Under the pieces are notes generated by a model, which saw only the letters and a list, made by a program, of their open reading frames with translations, had not been told where the DNA came from and did not search any database. This document shows, in pieces, positions 55,048 through 64,000 of a stretch of 64,000 nt of DNA (its first letter is position 1; every line of letters starts with the position of its first letter). The position numbers and the translations under genes were made by a program. The DNA lies in the NCBI RefSeq assembly GCF_902859945.1, contig NZ_CADIKL010000017.1, positions 62,001 through 126,000 of the forward strand, given 5' to 3'. This DNA is from Paraburkholderia caffeinitolerans. GTDB lineage: Bacteria; Pseudomonadota; Gammaproteobacteria; Burkholderiales; Burkholderiaceae.

Positions 55048-55890
55048 TCAGAACGGCCGATCACCCGAGATGGTCGCGCGCTCCATGCGGCGCGGCGCGG
55101 GCCAGTAGTCGCTCACCGCGTAATGCTGCGTTGCGATGTTGTCCCAGATCGCGACGCTGCCCGGTTCCCATTTGAAGCGCACCTGGTATTCGGGAATTGC
55201 CGCCTGGCTGATCAGGTAGTTCAACAACAGGCTCGCGCCCGGCGTCTTGTCTTGCCCGAAGCGCACGTTCTCGGGCGTATGGTAGTTGATGAAGTGCGTC
55301 GAGAACGGGCCCACGTAAAGGATCTTTTCGCCCGTTTCCGGGTGCGTGCGCACCACCGGGTGATCGACCAGCGGGTATTTGCGAACCAGTTCTTCGCGTT
55401 CCTCGGTGGTCATGACCGCGCCGAACGAATGCTCGATCCCGTGCTTGGCGCGCAAGCCTTCGATTTTGGCCTTGATGTCGTCGGGCAGATTCTTGTACGC
55501 CTCCACCATGTTCACCCAGATGGTGTCGCCGCCCACTTCCGGGCACGAAATGCAGCGCAGCACCGCGCCCTTGGGCGGATTGGCTCGCCACGATGCATCG
55601 CTGTGGTAGGTATTTTCGAAGTGGTCGCGCTTCTCGCTCTTGTAGATCTCGATCAGGCCGGGGTAGCCCGGCACCGTGTTCGCAACCGGATGGTCTTCCA
55701 GGTCGCCGAAGCGGCTCGCGAACGCGACATGGTCGGCGCGCGTAATGTCCTGGTCGCGGAAAAACAGCACTCGATGCTTCAACAGCAACGCCTTGATTTC
55801 GGCGAACAGGGCATCGTCTTTTGCCACGTCGGCGATACTCACGTCCCGGAGTTCGGCGCCAATCGAACAGGTGAGGGGTTTGATTTGCAT
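55048..55890 (-). CDS. TauD/TfdA-family Fe(II)/2-oxoglutarate dioxygenase
   Basis: A 280-residue dioxygenase of the taurine/2,4-D dioxygenase family. The metal ligands His96 and Asp98 are in TYHSDASW, and the distal histidine (about 256) and 2-oxoglutarate arginine (about 271) are in QHYAVSDYWPAPRRMER. VNMVEAYKNLP and GDTIWVNM are family blocks. The ATG at 55890 has a GGAGA site; an open frame further upstream is not family-like. It is divergent from a LysR gene that probably controls it. Which sulfonate, ether or ester it oxidises is unknown. Confidence 0.9.
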   Translation of the reverse strand: MQIKPLTCSIGAELRDVSIADVAKDDALFAEIKALLLKHRVLFFRDQDITRADHVAFASRFGDLEDHPVANTVPGYPGLIEIYKSEKRDHFENTYHSDASWRANPPKGAVLRCISCPEVGGDTIWVNMVEAYKNLPDDIKAKIEGLRAKHGIEHSFGAVMTTEEREELVRKYPLVDHPVVRTHPETGEKILYVGPFSTHFINYHTPENVRFGQDKTPGASLLLNYLISQAAIPEYQVRFKWEPGSVAIWDNIATQHYAVSDYWPAPRRMERATISGDRPF

Positions 55891-56105
55891 GGTGATGTCT
55901 CCGTAGACTCTGGAAATTGATATTGGGCACGCATCTGCTTGCGATTGTGGGCGCGATGGCAACGACGCGCTTGACCGAACGCGCCACAATTTGACAAACG
56001 CGCACCCTGCGTACACACCACGCGCGCGCCCGCCATGCTGGCGGGCCAGGCGCGTAAGATGTCGCGCTGGAATCCGCATGACAAAGCAAAGCCTGAAATC
56101 TAGCC

Positions 56106-57017
56106 ATGGACCTGAACCTGATCGGCCTGTTCGTCGAGATCGTGGAAGCGCGCAGCCTGAGCGCGGCGGCGCGCAAGCTCGGCATGACGCGTGCAAATGT
56201 GAGTCAGCGGCTGAAATTGCTGGAGCGCGAAACCGGCGCCCAACTGCTGCGGCGTTCGACGCGTAGCTTTGAACTGACGCAGGCGGGCAGCACGTTGTAC
56301 GACTGCGGCCGGCGCATCGTGGAAGAGCTGGGCACGGCCCGCGCGTCGATCGACAGCCTCGGCACGACGCTGCGCGGGCGGGTGCGCATCAGCGTGCCAA
56401 CCGGCTTCGGCAGGCTGTTCGCCGGCGCGAAGCTGCTCGAATTCGCGCGGGCGAACCCGGGCATCTCGCTCACCGTCACGTTCAATAACTGGATCGAGGA
56501 CCTGATTGCCGGTGAAGTGGACGTCGCGCTCAGGATTACCTCCACGCCACCGCTCGATTGCGTCGCGCGCAAGATCTGCTCGTTCGACTGGAGTCTGTGC
56601 GCGTCGGCCGATTATCTGCGCGAGCATGGTCCGATCGAGCGCCCGGCCGATCTCGAGCAGCACGCGCTCATCTCCGCGCCCTCTAGCGGCCAGCGCGTGC
56701 CGATCGAGCTTCTGCACCGGGAAGATGCCGCGGACACCCACACGATCACGGTCCCGCCCGCGCTGGAATCGTCGGACTATCCGTTTCTCGCCGAGGCGGT
56801 GCGCGAGGGCATGGGGATTGGCGTGCTGCCGGACTATGTGATTCATTTGCAGGCGAACCGCGATTTGCTGCCGGTTCTGCAGCCCTATCGCGTCGTGGGC
56901 CGGCAAAGCACGCTGTATATCGTCACCTTGCCCAACCGCTATCCGTCGCCCGCCACGCAAGCGCTGATCGACTTCCTGCACGCCAAAATTCTCGAACTCG
57001 CCCAAAGCTGGACGTGA
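56106..57017 (+). CDS. LysR-family regulator divergent from the TauD-type gene
   Basis: A 303-residue LysR regulator of the CrgA/DmlR-like subgroup. The helix-turn-helix is SLSAAARKLGMTRANVSQRLKLLE, and the effector domain has GRVRISVPTGFGRLFAGAKLLEF and EVDVALRITSTPP, typical for the subgroup. It is divergent from the TauD-type gene and upstream of the acyl-CoA degradation operon, so either may be its target. Confidence 0.87.
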   Translation: MDLNLIGLFVEIVEARSLSAAARKLGMTRANVSQRLKLLERETGAQLLRRSTRSFELTQAGSTLYDCGRRIVEELGTARASIDSLGTTLRGRVRISVPTGFGRLFAGAKLLEFARANPGISLTVTFNNWIEDLIAGEVDVALRITSTPPLDCVARKICSFDWSLCASADYLREHGPIERPADLEQHALISAPSSGQRVPIELLHREDAADTHTITVPPALESSDYPFLAEAVREGMGIGVLPDYVIHLQANRDLLPVLQPYRVVGRQSTLYIVTLPNRYPSPATQALIDFLHAKILELAQSWT

Positions 57018-57086
57018 GCTGACATGCGCGTCCGGCGTCGGGCCGTTGCCCTTCGCTGGGGTTCACATCGTCTCGCTGTCAATTCT

Positions 57087-57145
57087 CTGTTAACAGTCCG
57101 TCAATCCGTACTGTGATTGTCAAGTCATAACCATCGCTCGACAAT
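57087..57145. promoter_or_regulatory. Dyads upstream of the acyl-CoA degradation operon
   Basis: CTGTTAACAG at 57087-57096 is a perfect 10-bp palindrome. ATTGTC at 57116-57121 and GACAAT at 57140-57145 form an inverted pair 24 bp apart. They lie 136-194 bp before the thiolase ATG in a relatively AT-rich stretch and may bind the operon's regulator. No consensus promoter was confirmed. Confidence 0.4.
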
Positions 57146-57280
57146 GTGCTGAAAGAACGATCAGTACATGGAGACGAGACAATGGCCCGCCTATCCGGAA
57201 GCGCCCCTGCGAAATTGCGGCGGCCGACCGCTCCCTCCGCCTGATTCACTCACCCCGATTTTTACTGAGGATTCCTGCTC

Positions 57281-58462
57281 ATGCGCGAAGCCGTCATTGT
57301 CTCCACTGCACGCACACCGCTGACCAAGGCGCACCGCGGCGAATTCAACATCACGCCCGGCCCCGCGCTCGCTTCGTTCGCGGTGCGCGCCGCCGTGGAG
57401 CGCTCCGGCATCGATCCCGAATCGATCGAGGACGCCGTCCTCGGATGCGGCTATCCCGAGGGCATCACCGGCCGCAATGTCGCGCGCCAGGCCGTGGTCC
57501 GGGCTGGCTTGCCGCTGTCGATTGCCGGCACGACCGTCAACCGTTTTTGCGCATCGGGTCTGCAGGCGATTGCAATTGCGGCGGGCCGCATCGTCGTCGA
57601 CGGTGCGCCGGCCATGATCGCGGGCGGCGTGGAAAGCATCTCGGGCATCCGTCGCGACCAGCATCGCGCGAGCGACCTGGATCCTTGGCTCGTCGAGCAC
57701 AAGCCGGCGCTCTACATGGAAATGATCGATACCGCCGATATCGTTGCGCAGCGCTACGGGATTAGCCGCGAGGCGCAGGACCGCTTTTCGGTGGCGAGCC
57801 AGCACAAGACCGAAGCCGCACAAAACGCGGGTCGCTTTGGCGAAGAGATCGTGCCGGTCACCACGACGATGGCCGTCGCGAACAAGGAAACCGGCGAGGT
57901 GAGCCAGCGCGAGGTCACGATCGATGTCGACACCTGCAATCGCCGTGGCACCACCTACGATGCGCTCGCGAAGCTGGCGGCCGTCAAAGGGCCGGAAAAA
58001 TTCGTCACGGCGGGCAACGCATCGCAGCTTTCGGACGGTGCTTCGGCGTGCGTCATGATGGAAGCGAAGGAAGCCGAGCGCCGCAACATCGCGCCGCTCG
58101 GCGCATTCCGTGGCCTCGCGATGGCGGGCTGCGAGCCCGACGAGATGGGTATCGGGCCTGTATTCGCCGTGCCGAAGCTGCTCGCGCGTCACGGTCTCAC
58201 GATGGACGACATCGGCCTGTGGGAACTCAACGAGGCTTTCGCCTCGCAGGCTATCTACTGCCAGCAGCGCTTGGGCATTCCGGACGAGCGCTTGAACGTG
58301 AACGGCGGCGCGATTGCCGTCGGTCATCCGTTCGGCATGACGGGTGCGCGCCTCGCGGGTCACGTGCTGCTCGAAGGCCGTCGCCGGGGCGTGAAGTACG
58401 CGGTTGTCACGATGTGCATCTCCGGCGGCATGGGTGCCGCCGCCCTGTTCGAAATCTACTGA
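57281..58462 (+). CDS. Acetyl-CoA acyltransferase (thiolase)
   Basis: A 393-residue thiolase. The acyl-binding cysteine is in NRFCASGLQAI (Cys90), and the C-terminal catalytic motifs are GGAIAVGHPFGMTGAR and CISGGMGAA. It cleaves a 3-ketoacyl-CoA with CoA or runs in reverse. It is the first gene of the operon running to the end of the window, with only 13 bp to the acyl-CoA dehydrogenase gene. Confidence 0.93.
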   Translation: MREAVIVSTARTPLTKAHRGEFNITPGPALASFAVRAAVERSGIDPESIEDAVLGCGYPEGITGRNVARQAVVRAGLPLSIAGTTVNRFCASGLQAIAIAAGRIVVDGAPAMIAGGVESISGIRRDQHRASDLDPWLVEHKPALYMEMIDTADIVAQRYGISREAQDRFSVASQHKTEAAQNAGRFGEEIVPVTTTMAVANKETGEVSQREVTIDVDTCNRRGTTYDALAKLAAVKGPEKFVTAGNASQLSDGASACVMMEAKEAERRNIAPLGAFRGLAMAGCEPDEMGIGPVFAVPKLLARHGLTMDDIGLWELNEAFASQAIYCQQRLGIPDERLNVNGGAIAVGHPFGMTGARLAGHVLLEGRRRGVKYAVVTMCISGGMGAAALFEIY

Positions 58463-58475
58463 AAGAAGCCCCGTC

Positions 58476-59684
58476 ATGGACTTGAACTTTACCCCTGAAG
58501 AGGAAGCCTTTCGCGCGCAGGTGCTGCGCTTCCTGAGCGAGAAACTGCCGCAACGCCTCTCGAACAAGGTGCGCGACGGCAAGCGCCTGACCAAGGCCGA
58601 CCTCGAAGCATGGCACGCCATCCTCAATGCCGAGGGCTGGCTCGCCAACCACTGGCCGAAAGAGCATGGCGGCCCAGGCTGGAGCGCCGTGCAGAAGTTC
58701 ATCTTCGAGAACGAGTGCGCGCTCGCCGGTGCGCCGCGCGTCGTGCCGTTCGGTGTGAACATGCTGGGGCCGGTGCTGATCAAGTACGGCAGCGATGAGC
58801 AGCAGCGCTACTGGCTGCCGCGCATTCTCGACGGCTCGGACTGGTGGTGCCAGGGCTACTCGGAGCCGGGCTCGGGATCCGATCTCGCCTCGCTGCGCAC
58901 GACCGCCGTGCGCGGCGCTGATGCCGACGGCGAGCATTACATCGTCAACGGCCAGAAGACCTGGACCACGCTAGGCCAGCACGCGAACATGATCTTCTGT
59001 CTCGTGCGCACGGCGAGCGGCGTTCGCAAGCAGGAGGGCATCAGCTTCCTGCTCGTCGACATGAACTCGCCCGGCGTGGAAGTGCGCCCGATCATCACGC
59101 TCGAAGGCGAGCACGAGGTCAACGAGGTGTTCTTCACCGACGTGCGCGTGCCCGCGCAAAACCTCGTTGGCGAGGAAAACAAGGGCTGGACCTACGCGAA
59201 GTATTTGCTGACCTACGAGCGCACGAATATCGCGGGCGTCGGCTATTCCGTAGCTGCGCTGGAGCGCTTGAAGGCAGTCGCGAAGAAGGTGACTGGCAAC
59301 GGCCGTCCGCTTGCCGAGGATCCCATGTTCGCCGCGCGCATCGCCCGCGTCGAGATCGATCTCGAGAACATGAAGACCACCAACCTGCGCGTGATTGCGG
59401 CGGTGGCGGGCGGCGGCGTGCCGGGCGCGGAGAGCTCGATGCTCAAGATTCGCGGCACGGAGATCCGCCAAGAAATTCTCTCGCTCACGCGCCGCGCGAT
59501 GGGACCGTACGCACTGCCGTTTATCGAGGAAGCGCTGCACGACGGCTACGACGCGCCGCCGCTCGGCCCGGAGGGCGCTGCGAGCGCCGCCGCGTCGTAC
59601 TTCAACAATCGCAAGCTGTCGATCTTCGGCGGCTCCAATGAAATCCAGAAGAACATCATCTCGAAGATGATCCTCGGGCTGTAA
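58476..59684 (+). CDS. Acyl-CoA dehydrogenase (large subunit, PimC-like)
   Basis: A 402-residue FAD acyl-CoA dehydrogenase. YSEPGSGSDLASLRTTAVR is the FAD-binding/active-site block and SIFGGSNEIQKNIISKMILGL is the C-terminal signature. Enzymes of this size paired with a smaller one occur in pimeloyl-CoA degradation. The start at 58476 follows the thiolase stop by 13 bp; longer in-frame starts would overlap it. Confidence 0.9.
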   Translation: MDLNFTPEEEAFRAQVLRFLSEKLPQRLSNKVRDGKRLTKADLEAWHAILNAEGWLANHWPKEHGGPGWSAVQKFIFENECALAGAPRVVPFGVNMLGPVLIKYGSDEQQRYWLPRILDGSDWWCQGYSEPGSGSDLASLRTTAVRGADADGEHYIVNGQKTWTTLGQHANMIFCLVRTASGVRKQEGISFLLVDMNSPGVEVRPIITLEGEHEVNEVFFTDVRVPAQNLVGEENKGWTYAKYLLTYERTNIAGVGYSVAALERLKAVAKKVTGNGRPLAEDPMFAARIARVEIDLENMKTTNLRVIAAVAGGGVPGAESSMLKIRGTEIRQEILSLTRRAMGPYALPFIEEALHDGYDAPPLGPEGAASAAASYFNNRKLSIFGGSNEIQKNIISKMILGL

Positions 59685-59695
59685 AGGGTGACGCC

Positions 59696-60832
59696 ATGAA
59701 TTTCCAGCACACCGAAGACCGCCGCATGCTGGCGGACACGCTGAACCGTTTCGTCAGCGAACAATATGGCTTCGAAATGCGCGACAAGATCGCGGGTTCG
59801 GCGGAGGGTTTCAGCCAGGACATGTGGGCGCGATTTGCCGAACTCGGCATCGTCGGCGCGCTGTTCGACGAGGCGCACGGCGGCTTCGACGGCGACGGCT
59901 TCGCAATCGCCGTGGTGTTCGAGCAGCTTGGCCGCGGGCTCGTGGTCGAGCCGTTTCTCGATGCGCTGATGGTCGGGCAGATCGTTGCGCGCGCAGGCAA
60001 TGAGGCGCAACAGGCGTTGCTCGCCGAGGTCATGAGCGGCGCGAAGATTGTGGCGCTGGCGCATGGCGAGCCGCACAGCCGCTACGAAGCGTCCCGGGTC
60101 ACGGCGCGCGCGGTGCGCGACGCGGAAGGCTGGCGCCTGAACGGCGCCAAGGCTGTCGTGCAGCAAGGCGAACATGCGCAGGTGCTGCTGGTGTCCGCGC
60201 GCACGGCCGGCGCCGACGATGCCGAGGATGGCATTTCACTCTTTCTCGTGCCGCGCGACGCACCCGGCGTTCACGTGCGCGGCTACGGCAAGATCGACGG
60301 CGGACGCGCAGCCGAAGTCTCGCTCGACGACGTGCGGCTCGACGCGGCGGCGCTGGTCGGCCACGAAGGCGACGGGTATGCGGCGCTCGAGTACGGGATC
60401 GCCTGCGGCGTGCTCGCGCTGTGCGGGGAGGCGCTCGGCGCGATGGAGGTGGCGAAGGACCACACGCTCGAGTACCTGCGCACGCGCAAGCAGTTCGGCG
60501 TGCCGATCGGCAGCTTCCAGGCGCTTCAGCACCGCATGGCGGACCTGCTGCTCGAAATCGAGCAGGCGCGTTCGGCGCTCATCAACGCGGCGGCCGCGCT
60601 GCAGGGTGAACGGATGGCGCGCGAGCGCGCCATCTCGGCGGCGAAGTACAGCATGGGCCGCATCGGCGCGCGGGTGGCCGAGGAGTGCATCCAGTTACAC
60701 GGTGGCATCGGCATGACGTGGGAGCTGCCGCTCGCGCACTATGCCAAGCGTCTCGTGATGATCGACCATCAACTCGGCGACGAAGACCATCATCTCGCCC
60801 GCTATATCGCGCTCGGCCGCGCGCTCGCCTGA
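59696..60832 (+). CDS. Acyl-CoA dehydrogenase (small subunit, PimD-like)
   Basis: A 378-residue acyl-CoA dehydrogenase, shorter and divergent from the one before it. LFDEAHGGFDGDGFAIAVVFEQLG is near the N-terminus; the active-site region (residues 90-200) is less standard, and VAEECIQLHGGIGMTWELPLAHYAKR is the C-terminal signature. It probably forms a heteromer with the preceding gene's product, as in pimeloyl-CoA dehydrogenase. It begins 11 bp after the previous stop. Confidence 0.88.
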   Translation: MNFQHTEDRRMLADTLNRFVSEQYGFEMRDKIAGSAEGFSQDMWARFAELGIVGALFDEAHGGFDGDGFAIAVVFEQLGRGLVVEPFLDALMVGQIVARAGNEAQQALLAEVMSGAKIVALAHGEPHSRYEASRVTARAVRDAEGWRLNGAKAVVQQGEHAQVLLVSARTAGADDAEDGISLFLVPRDAPGVHVRGYGKIDGGRAAEVSLDDVRLDAAALVGHEGDGYAALEYGIACGVLALCGEALGAMEVAKDHTLEYLRTRKQFGVPIGSFQALQHRMADLLLEIEQARSALINAAAALQGERMARERAISAAKYSMGRIGARVAEECIQLHGGIGMTWELPLAHYAKRLVMIDHQLGDEDHHLARYIALGRALA

Positions 60833-60881
60833 GCGTACGGCACGCCATTGCTGCTCTGAACTCTGACTCTCCGGAATTGTC

Positions 60882-62090
60882 ATGTCGAATCTGAATTCCT
60901 CGCTGCCGCTTGCGGGCGTGCGCGTTCTCGATCTCTCCCGCGTGCTGGCGGGCCCCTGGTGCGCGACGGTGCTCGGCGATCTCGGTGCGGAGGTCATCAA
61001 GATCGAACACCCGCAGCGCGGCGACGACACGCGCGACTGGGGGCTGCGGGTCGGCTCGACCCAGACCTCCTATTTCAACAGCGCTAACCGCAACAAGCGC
61101 TCGGTAACGGTCGACTTGCAGACCGCCGAGGGCCAGCAGATCGTGCGCGATCTCGCGAAGCAAAGCGACGTCGTGATCCAGAACTTCAAGTTCGGCGGCG
61201 TGGAAAAGATGGGGCTCGGCTACGAGCAACTGAAACAGGTTCGCGAGGACCTGATCTACTGCTCGATCTCCGGCTACGACCGCACGGGACCGGAAGCCAC
61301 GCGGCCCGGCTACGACCTCGTGGTGCAGGGCGAGGCCGGGCTGATGGCGCTGAACGGCGAGGCCAGCCAGCCGCCACTGAAGTTTGGCGTGGCCGCCGTC
61401 GATCTCTTCACGGGCATGTATTCGGCCCAGGCCATTCTCGCGGCGCTGTTCGAGCGCCAGCGCACCCGCAAGGGGCGCCACATCGAGATGGCGCTGTTCG
61501 ATTGCGGCCTGATGATCACGTCGTACTACGGCCTCGAAGCGCTGATGAAGGGCGAAGACCCGCTGCGCTTTGGCAACGCCCATCCGTCTATCGTGCCGTA
61601 TGGCGTATTCAACGCGGAAGACGGGCCGCTCGTCATCACGGTCGGCAACAACGGGCAGTACGAGCGCTTCTGCCGCGAGGTGATCGAGCGCCCCGATCTC
61701 GTCGACGACGAGCGCTTCAGGACCAACATCGGCCGGGCGGAAAACCGCGCGACGCTGCTGCCGGAAATCGACCGCGAGCTGGGCCGGCGCAAGCGCCAGG
61801 ATTTGCTGGAACGCCTGAGAGGGGCCGGCATTCCATGTGGCGAAGTGCTTGGCGTTCATGAGGCGCTCACCTCGAAGCGGGCGACCGACGCCGGGCTCGT
61901 GTCGACCCACGATCACCCGGAATGCGGCAGCGCGAGCGTGCTGGCGCCGCCGTACCGCCTCGACGGCGTGCGCCCTCCCGTGCGTCGCGCCCCGCCGCAG
62001 CTCGGCGAAGGCACGGCGGACGTGCTGAATACGCTGCTCGGACTGTCCGATGAGCGGATCGCGCAACTGAAGGCCGCCGGTGTCGTTTGA
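60882..62090 (+). CDS. Family III CoA-transferase (CaiB/BaiF type)
   Basis: A 402-residue CoA-transferase. The N-terminal LDLSRVLAGPWCATVLGDLGAEVIKIE block and the catalytic aspartate in GVAAVDLFTGMY (Asp174) are typical. It would move CoA onto the acid substrate of this operon from succinyl-CoA or another thioester. It lies 49 bp after the dehydrogenase gene. Confidence 0.92.
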   Translation: MSNLNSSLPLAGVRVLDLSRVLAGPWCATVLGDLGAEVIKIEHPQRGDDTRDWGLRVGSTQTSYFNSANRNKRSVTVDLQTAEGQQIVRDLAKQSDVVIQNFKFGGVEKMGLGYEQLKQVREDLIYCSISGYDRTGPEATRPGYDLVVQGEAGLMALNGEASQPPLKFGVAAVDLFTGMYSAQAILAALFERQRTRKGRHIEMALFDCGLMITSYYGLEALMKGEDPLRFGNAHPSIVPYGVFNAEDGPLVITVGNNGQYERFCREVIERPDLVDDERFRTNIGRAENRATLLPEIDRELGRRKRQDLLERLRGAGIPCGEVLGVHEALTSKRATDAGLVSTHDHPECGSASVLAPPYRLDGVRPPVRRAPPQLGEGTADVLNTLLGLSDERIAQLKAAGVV

Positions 62091-62136
62091 CGAAGCGGCC
62101 AAAAGACGAAGAAACGAAGAGACGAAGGAGACGCGA

Positions 62137-63441
62137 ATGAGGATGCACGACATGGAAGCCGGGCAGGCGGTAGCCGCGGCCCAGCGAGAGAAGCTGCGAG
62201 TGTATCCGTGGGTCGTATTTGCGCTGACCCTGGGCCTGGTGATGTCCGACTACATGTCGCGGCAGGTGCTCACGGCCGTGTTCCCGCTGATCAAGGCGGC
62301 GTGGCATTTGTCGGACACGCAGCTCGGTTCGCTCAACAGCGTGGTGGCGCTGCTGGTCGGCACGCTCACGCTGCCTCTTTCGCTGCTGGCCGCGCGCTGG
62401 GGGCACGTCAAAAGCATCTTCATCATGGCGGCCTTGTGGAGTCTCGCCACGCTGGGCTGCGCCGTCTCCACCAACTATGGCGAAATGCTCGCCGCGCGCG
62501 CACTGGTCGGCATCGGCGAGGCCGCCTACGGCGCGGTGGCGCCCGCGCTCCTGCTGAGCGTCTTTCCCGTCTCCATGCGCGCCGTTCTCTTCGCGGCCTT
62601 TACGGCAGGCGCGTCGTTTGGCTCGGTGCTCGGCCTGGCGTTCGGCGGCGCGATCGCGGCCCATCTGGGATGGCCGTGGTCGTTTGCGACGATGGGGATC
62701 TTCGGCATGGTGCTGGTGATCGTGTTTCGCGTCGTTGTGACCGAAGCGCGGGTGTCGCGTTACCAGTCGGACACAGCAGGGGGCGCGACGGCTGCGCCTG
62801 GCGCGCGGGCGACCTTGCGCAGCCTGATCAACGGTCTCGCTACCTCCAGGTCGCTGGTTTGCGCGTATCTCGGCAGCGGATTGCAACTGTTCTGCACGGC
62901 GTCGCTGTGGGCCTGGATGCCGAGCTATCTGAACCGTTACTACGGGATGGCGCCCGGCCGGGCGGCGATCATGGCGGCGGCATTCGTGATGCTGTCGGGA
63001 ATCGGCATGATCACGTGCGGCCTGATTGCCGACCGCATCAGCAAAACGCGGCCGGCGAGGAAATGGGATGCGGCGTTCCTCTATTGCCTGACGGTGTTCG
63101 TGCTGCTGGCGATAGCATTCCGTCTCGCGCCGGGCGCGCTGCAACTCGGGCTGATTGGCGTGGCGATGTTCATCACGTCGGGGACCAATGGCCCCGGCGG
63201 CGCCATGGTGGCGAATCTCACGCCGCGCGCCATCCATGCATCGGCGTTCGCGCTGCTGGCGATTACCTATAACCTGCTTGGCACTGCACCGGGGCCGTAC
63301 TTCACCGGCTTCCTCGCGGACCGCATCGGCTTGCATGGCGCGTTGCAGTACATGCCGTTCGTCAGCGCTATTTCGGCTAGCGTGTTCTTCATTGGCAAGC
63401 GCAGCTATGCGCGCGATCTCGCGCGTATCGAGGCGCAGTGA
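62137..63441 (+). CDS. Major facilitator superfamily transporter
   Basis: A 434-residue, 12-helix MFS transporter. The first helix reads WVVFALTLGLVMSDYMSRQ and loop 2-3 has the LAARWGHVKSIF signature; GLIADRISKTRPARKWD follows helix 8. It fits the metabolite:H+ symporter type that often imports organic acids. AAGGAGA supports the start at 62137; the frame is open further upstream. It probably imports the acid that the CoA-transferase activates. Confidence 0.88.
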   Translation: MRMHDMEAGQAVAAAQREKLRVYPWVVFALTLGLVMSDYMSRQVLTAVFPLIKAAWHLSDTQLGSLNSVVALLVGTLTLPLSLLAARWGHVKSIFIMAALWSLATLGCAVSTNYGEMLAARALVGIGEAAYGAVAPALLLSVFPVSMRAVLFAAFTAGASFGSVLGLAFGGAIAAHLGWPWSFATMGIFGMVLVIVFRVVVTEARVSRYQSDTAGGATAAPGARATLRSLINGLATSRSLVCAYLGSGLQLFCTASLWAWMPSYLNRYYGMAPGRAAIMAAAFVMLSGIGMITCGLIADRISKTRPARKWDAAFLYCLTVFVLLAIAFRLAPGALQLGLIGVAMFITSGTNGPGGAMVANLTPRAIHASAFALLAITYNLLGTAPGPYFTGFLADRIGLHGALQYMPFVSAISASVFFIGKRSYARDLARIEAQ

Positions 63442-63484
63442 TGGTTGCGCAGTGCATTTGAACTCTCATCGAGGAATCCTCAAG

Positions 63485-64000
63485 ATGGCAAAGGCTATTC
63501 GTTTTCATGAAGTGGGCGGGCCGGAAGTGCTTCGGCTGGAAATGGTCGACGTGGGCGAGCCCGGCCCTGGCCAGGCCCGCGTGCGGCACACGTACGTGGC
63601 GGTGAACTTCATCGACATCTACTTTCGCACCGGCCAATATCCGCTCGCGTTGCCCAATGGACTCGGCTCCGATGCCGTGGGCGTGGTCGAAGCCGTCGGC
63701 GAGGGCGTAACCGACATCAAGGCCGGCGACCGGGTCGGCTACCTGCTGGGGCCGCAGGGCGCTTATTCGGACGTGCGCGTGATGCCGGCCGACGTGCTGA
63801 TCCCGCTGCCCGACGGCGTGAGCGACAAGACCGCATCCACGCTGATCATGAAGGGCATGACCGCGCAGTACCTGTTTCGCCAGGTCTATCCGCTCAATGG
63901 CGGCGAGACCATCCTGTACCACGCGGCCGCGGGCGGCGTGGGGCTGATCGCCTGCCAGTGGGCGCGCGCCCTCGGTGTCACGATGATCGGCACGGTCAGC
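63485..64000 (+). CDS. NADPH:quinone oxidoreductase-like protein, N-terminal part
   Basis: The gene runs off the window; 172 residues are visible. It is a zinc-free quinone oxidoreductase/zeta-crystallin-type MDR enzyme: NFIDIYFRTGQYPLALPNGLGSDA-type text (residues 38-62) and the nucleotide-binding HAAAGGVGLIACQWAR. A short GAGGAATCCTC palindrome at 63471-63481 contains the ribosome site. Its role in the operon is not known; members reduce quinones or enoyl compounds. Confidence 0.88.
   Translation, partial: MAKAIRFHEVGGPEVLRLEMVDVGEPGPGQARVRHTYVAVNFIDIYFRTGQYPLALPNGLGSDAVGVVEAVGEGVTDIKAGDRVGYLLGPQGAYSDVRVMPADVLIPLPDGVSDKTASTLIMKGMTAQYLFRQVYPLNGGETILYHAAAGGVGLIACQWARALGVTMIGTVS

Overview
The window is high-GC DNA whose gene families and layout fit a Burkholderia sensu lato genome (Burkholderia, Paraburkholderia or Caballeronia). 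It is dense with small catabolic operons, each with its own LysR, AraC, GntR, TetR or MocR-type regulator. No rRNA, tRNA, CRISPR array or complete insertion sequence was seen.

Layout. 0-1.1 kb: end of eutB and complete eutC (ethanolamine ammonia-lyase), closed by a hairpin terminator. 1.1-5.2 kb (minus): amino-acid permease, class II aldolase-family protein, AraC regulator, TetR regulator. 5.3-10.2 kb: FCD-type GntR regulator, a polar amino-acid ABC importer and a cytoplasmic gamma-glutamyltransferase-like enzyme. 10.2-13.9 kb: small membrane protein, unknown protein, ABC-2 exporter. 14.0-23.6 kb: a UTRA-type GntR regulator facing an ABC importer operon with a HAD phosphatase and a MocR-type regulator, then a TIM-barrel epimerase-like protein and an MFS transporter.

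23.6-29.5 kb: AraC regulator divergent from a beta-keto acid cleavage enzyme (BKACE), then an alpha/beta hydrolase, a PHA synthase-like pair and a GNAT protein. 29.5-33.0 kb: SDR and acyl-CoA synthetase (minus) and another SDR (plus). 33.0-43.5 kb (minus): a tightly overlapping operon of LysR, flavin monooxygenase-like protein, dipeptide/nickel-type ABC transporter, BAAT-like hydrolase and two AhpD-like proteins. One of its two ATPase genes is frameshifted. 43.5-46.0 kb: glutarate hydroxylase (glaH) followed by an FMN 2-hydroxyacid dehydrogenase.

46.0-52.7 kb is the most mosaic part. It has cupin and LysR gene remnants, dsdA/dsdC, a secreted PLD-family protein, an IS5-type transposase remnant, a lower-GC orphan papain-like protein and an unexplained 25-bp inverted repeat. 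52.7-57.0 kb: a second BKACE gene about 87% identical to the first, a second AraC regulator of the same type, and a TauD-type dioxygenase divergent from a LysR gene. 57.3-64 kb: thiolase, two acyl-CoA dehydrogenases, CoA-transferase, MFS transporter and the start of a quinone oxidoreductase, an acyl-CoA degradation operon.

Most notable observations: both BKACE genes are preceded by paired TGTCCC-headed direct repeats spaced exactly 21 bp, an AraC-type operator geometry. The broken ABC ATPase is explained by an 11-nt slip between CGGCA repeats. glaH is followed by an FMN enzyme where L-2-hydroxyglutarate oxidation would be expected. The repeats and alignments were found by eye; no database search was made.
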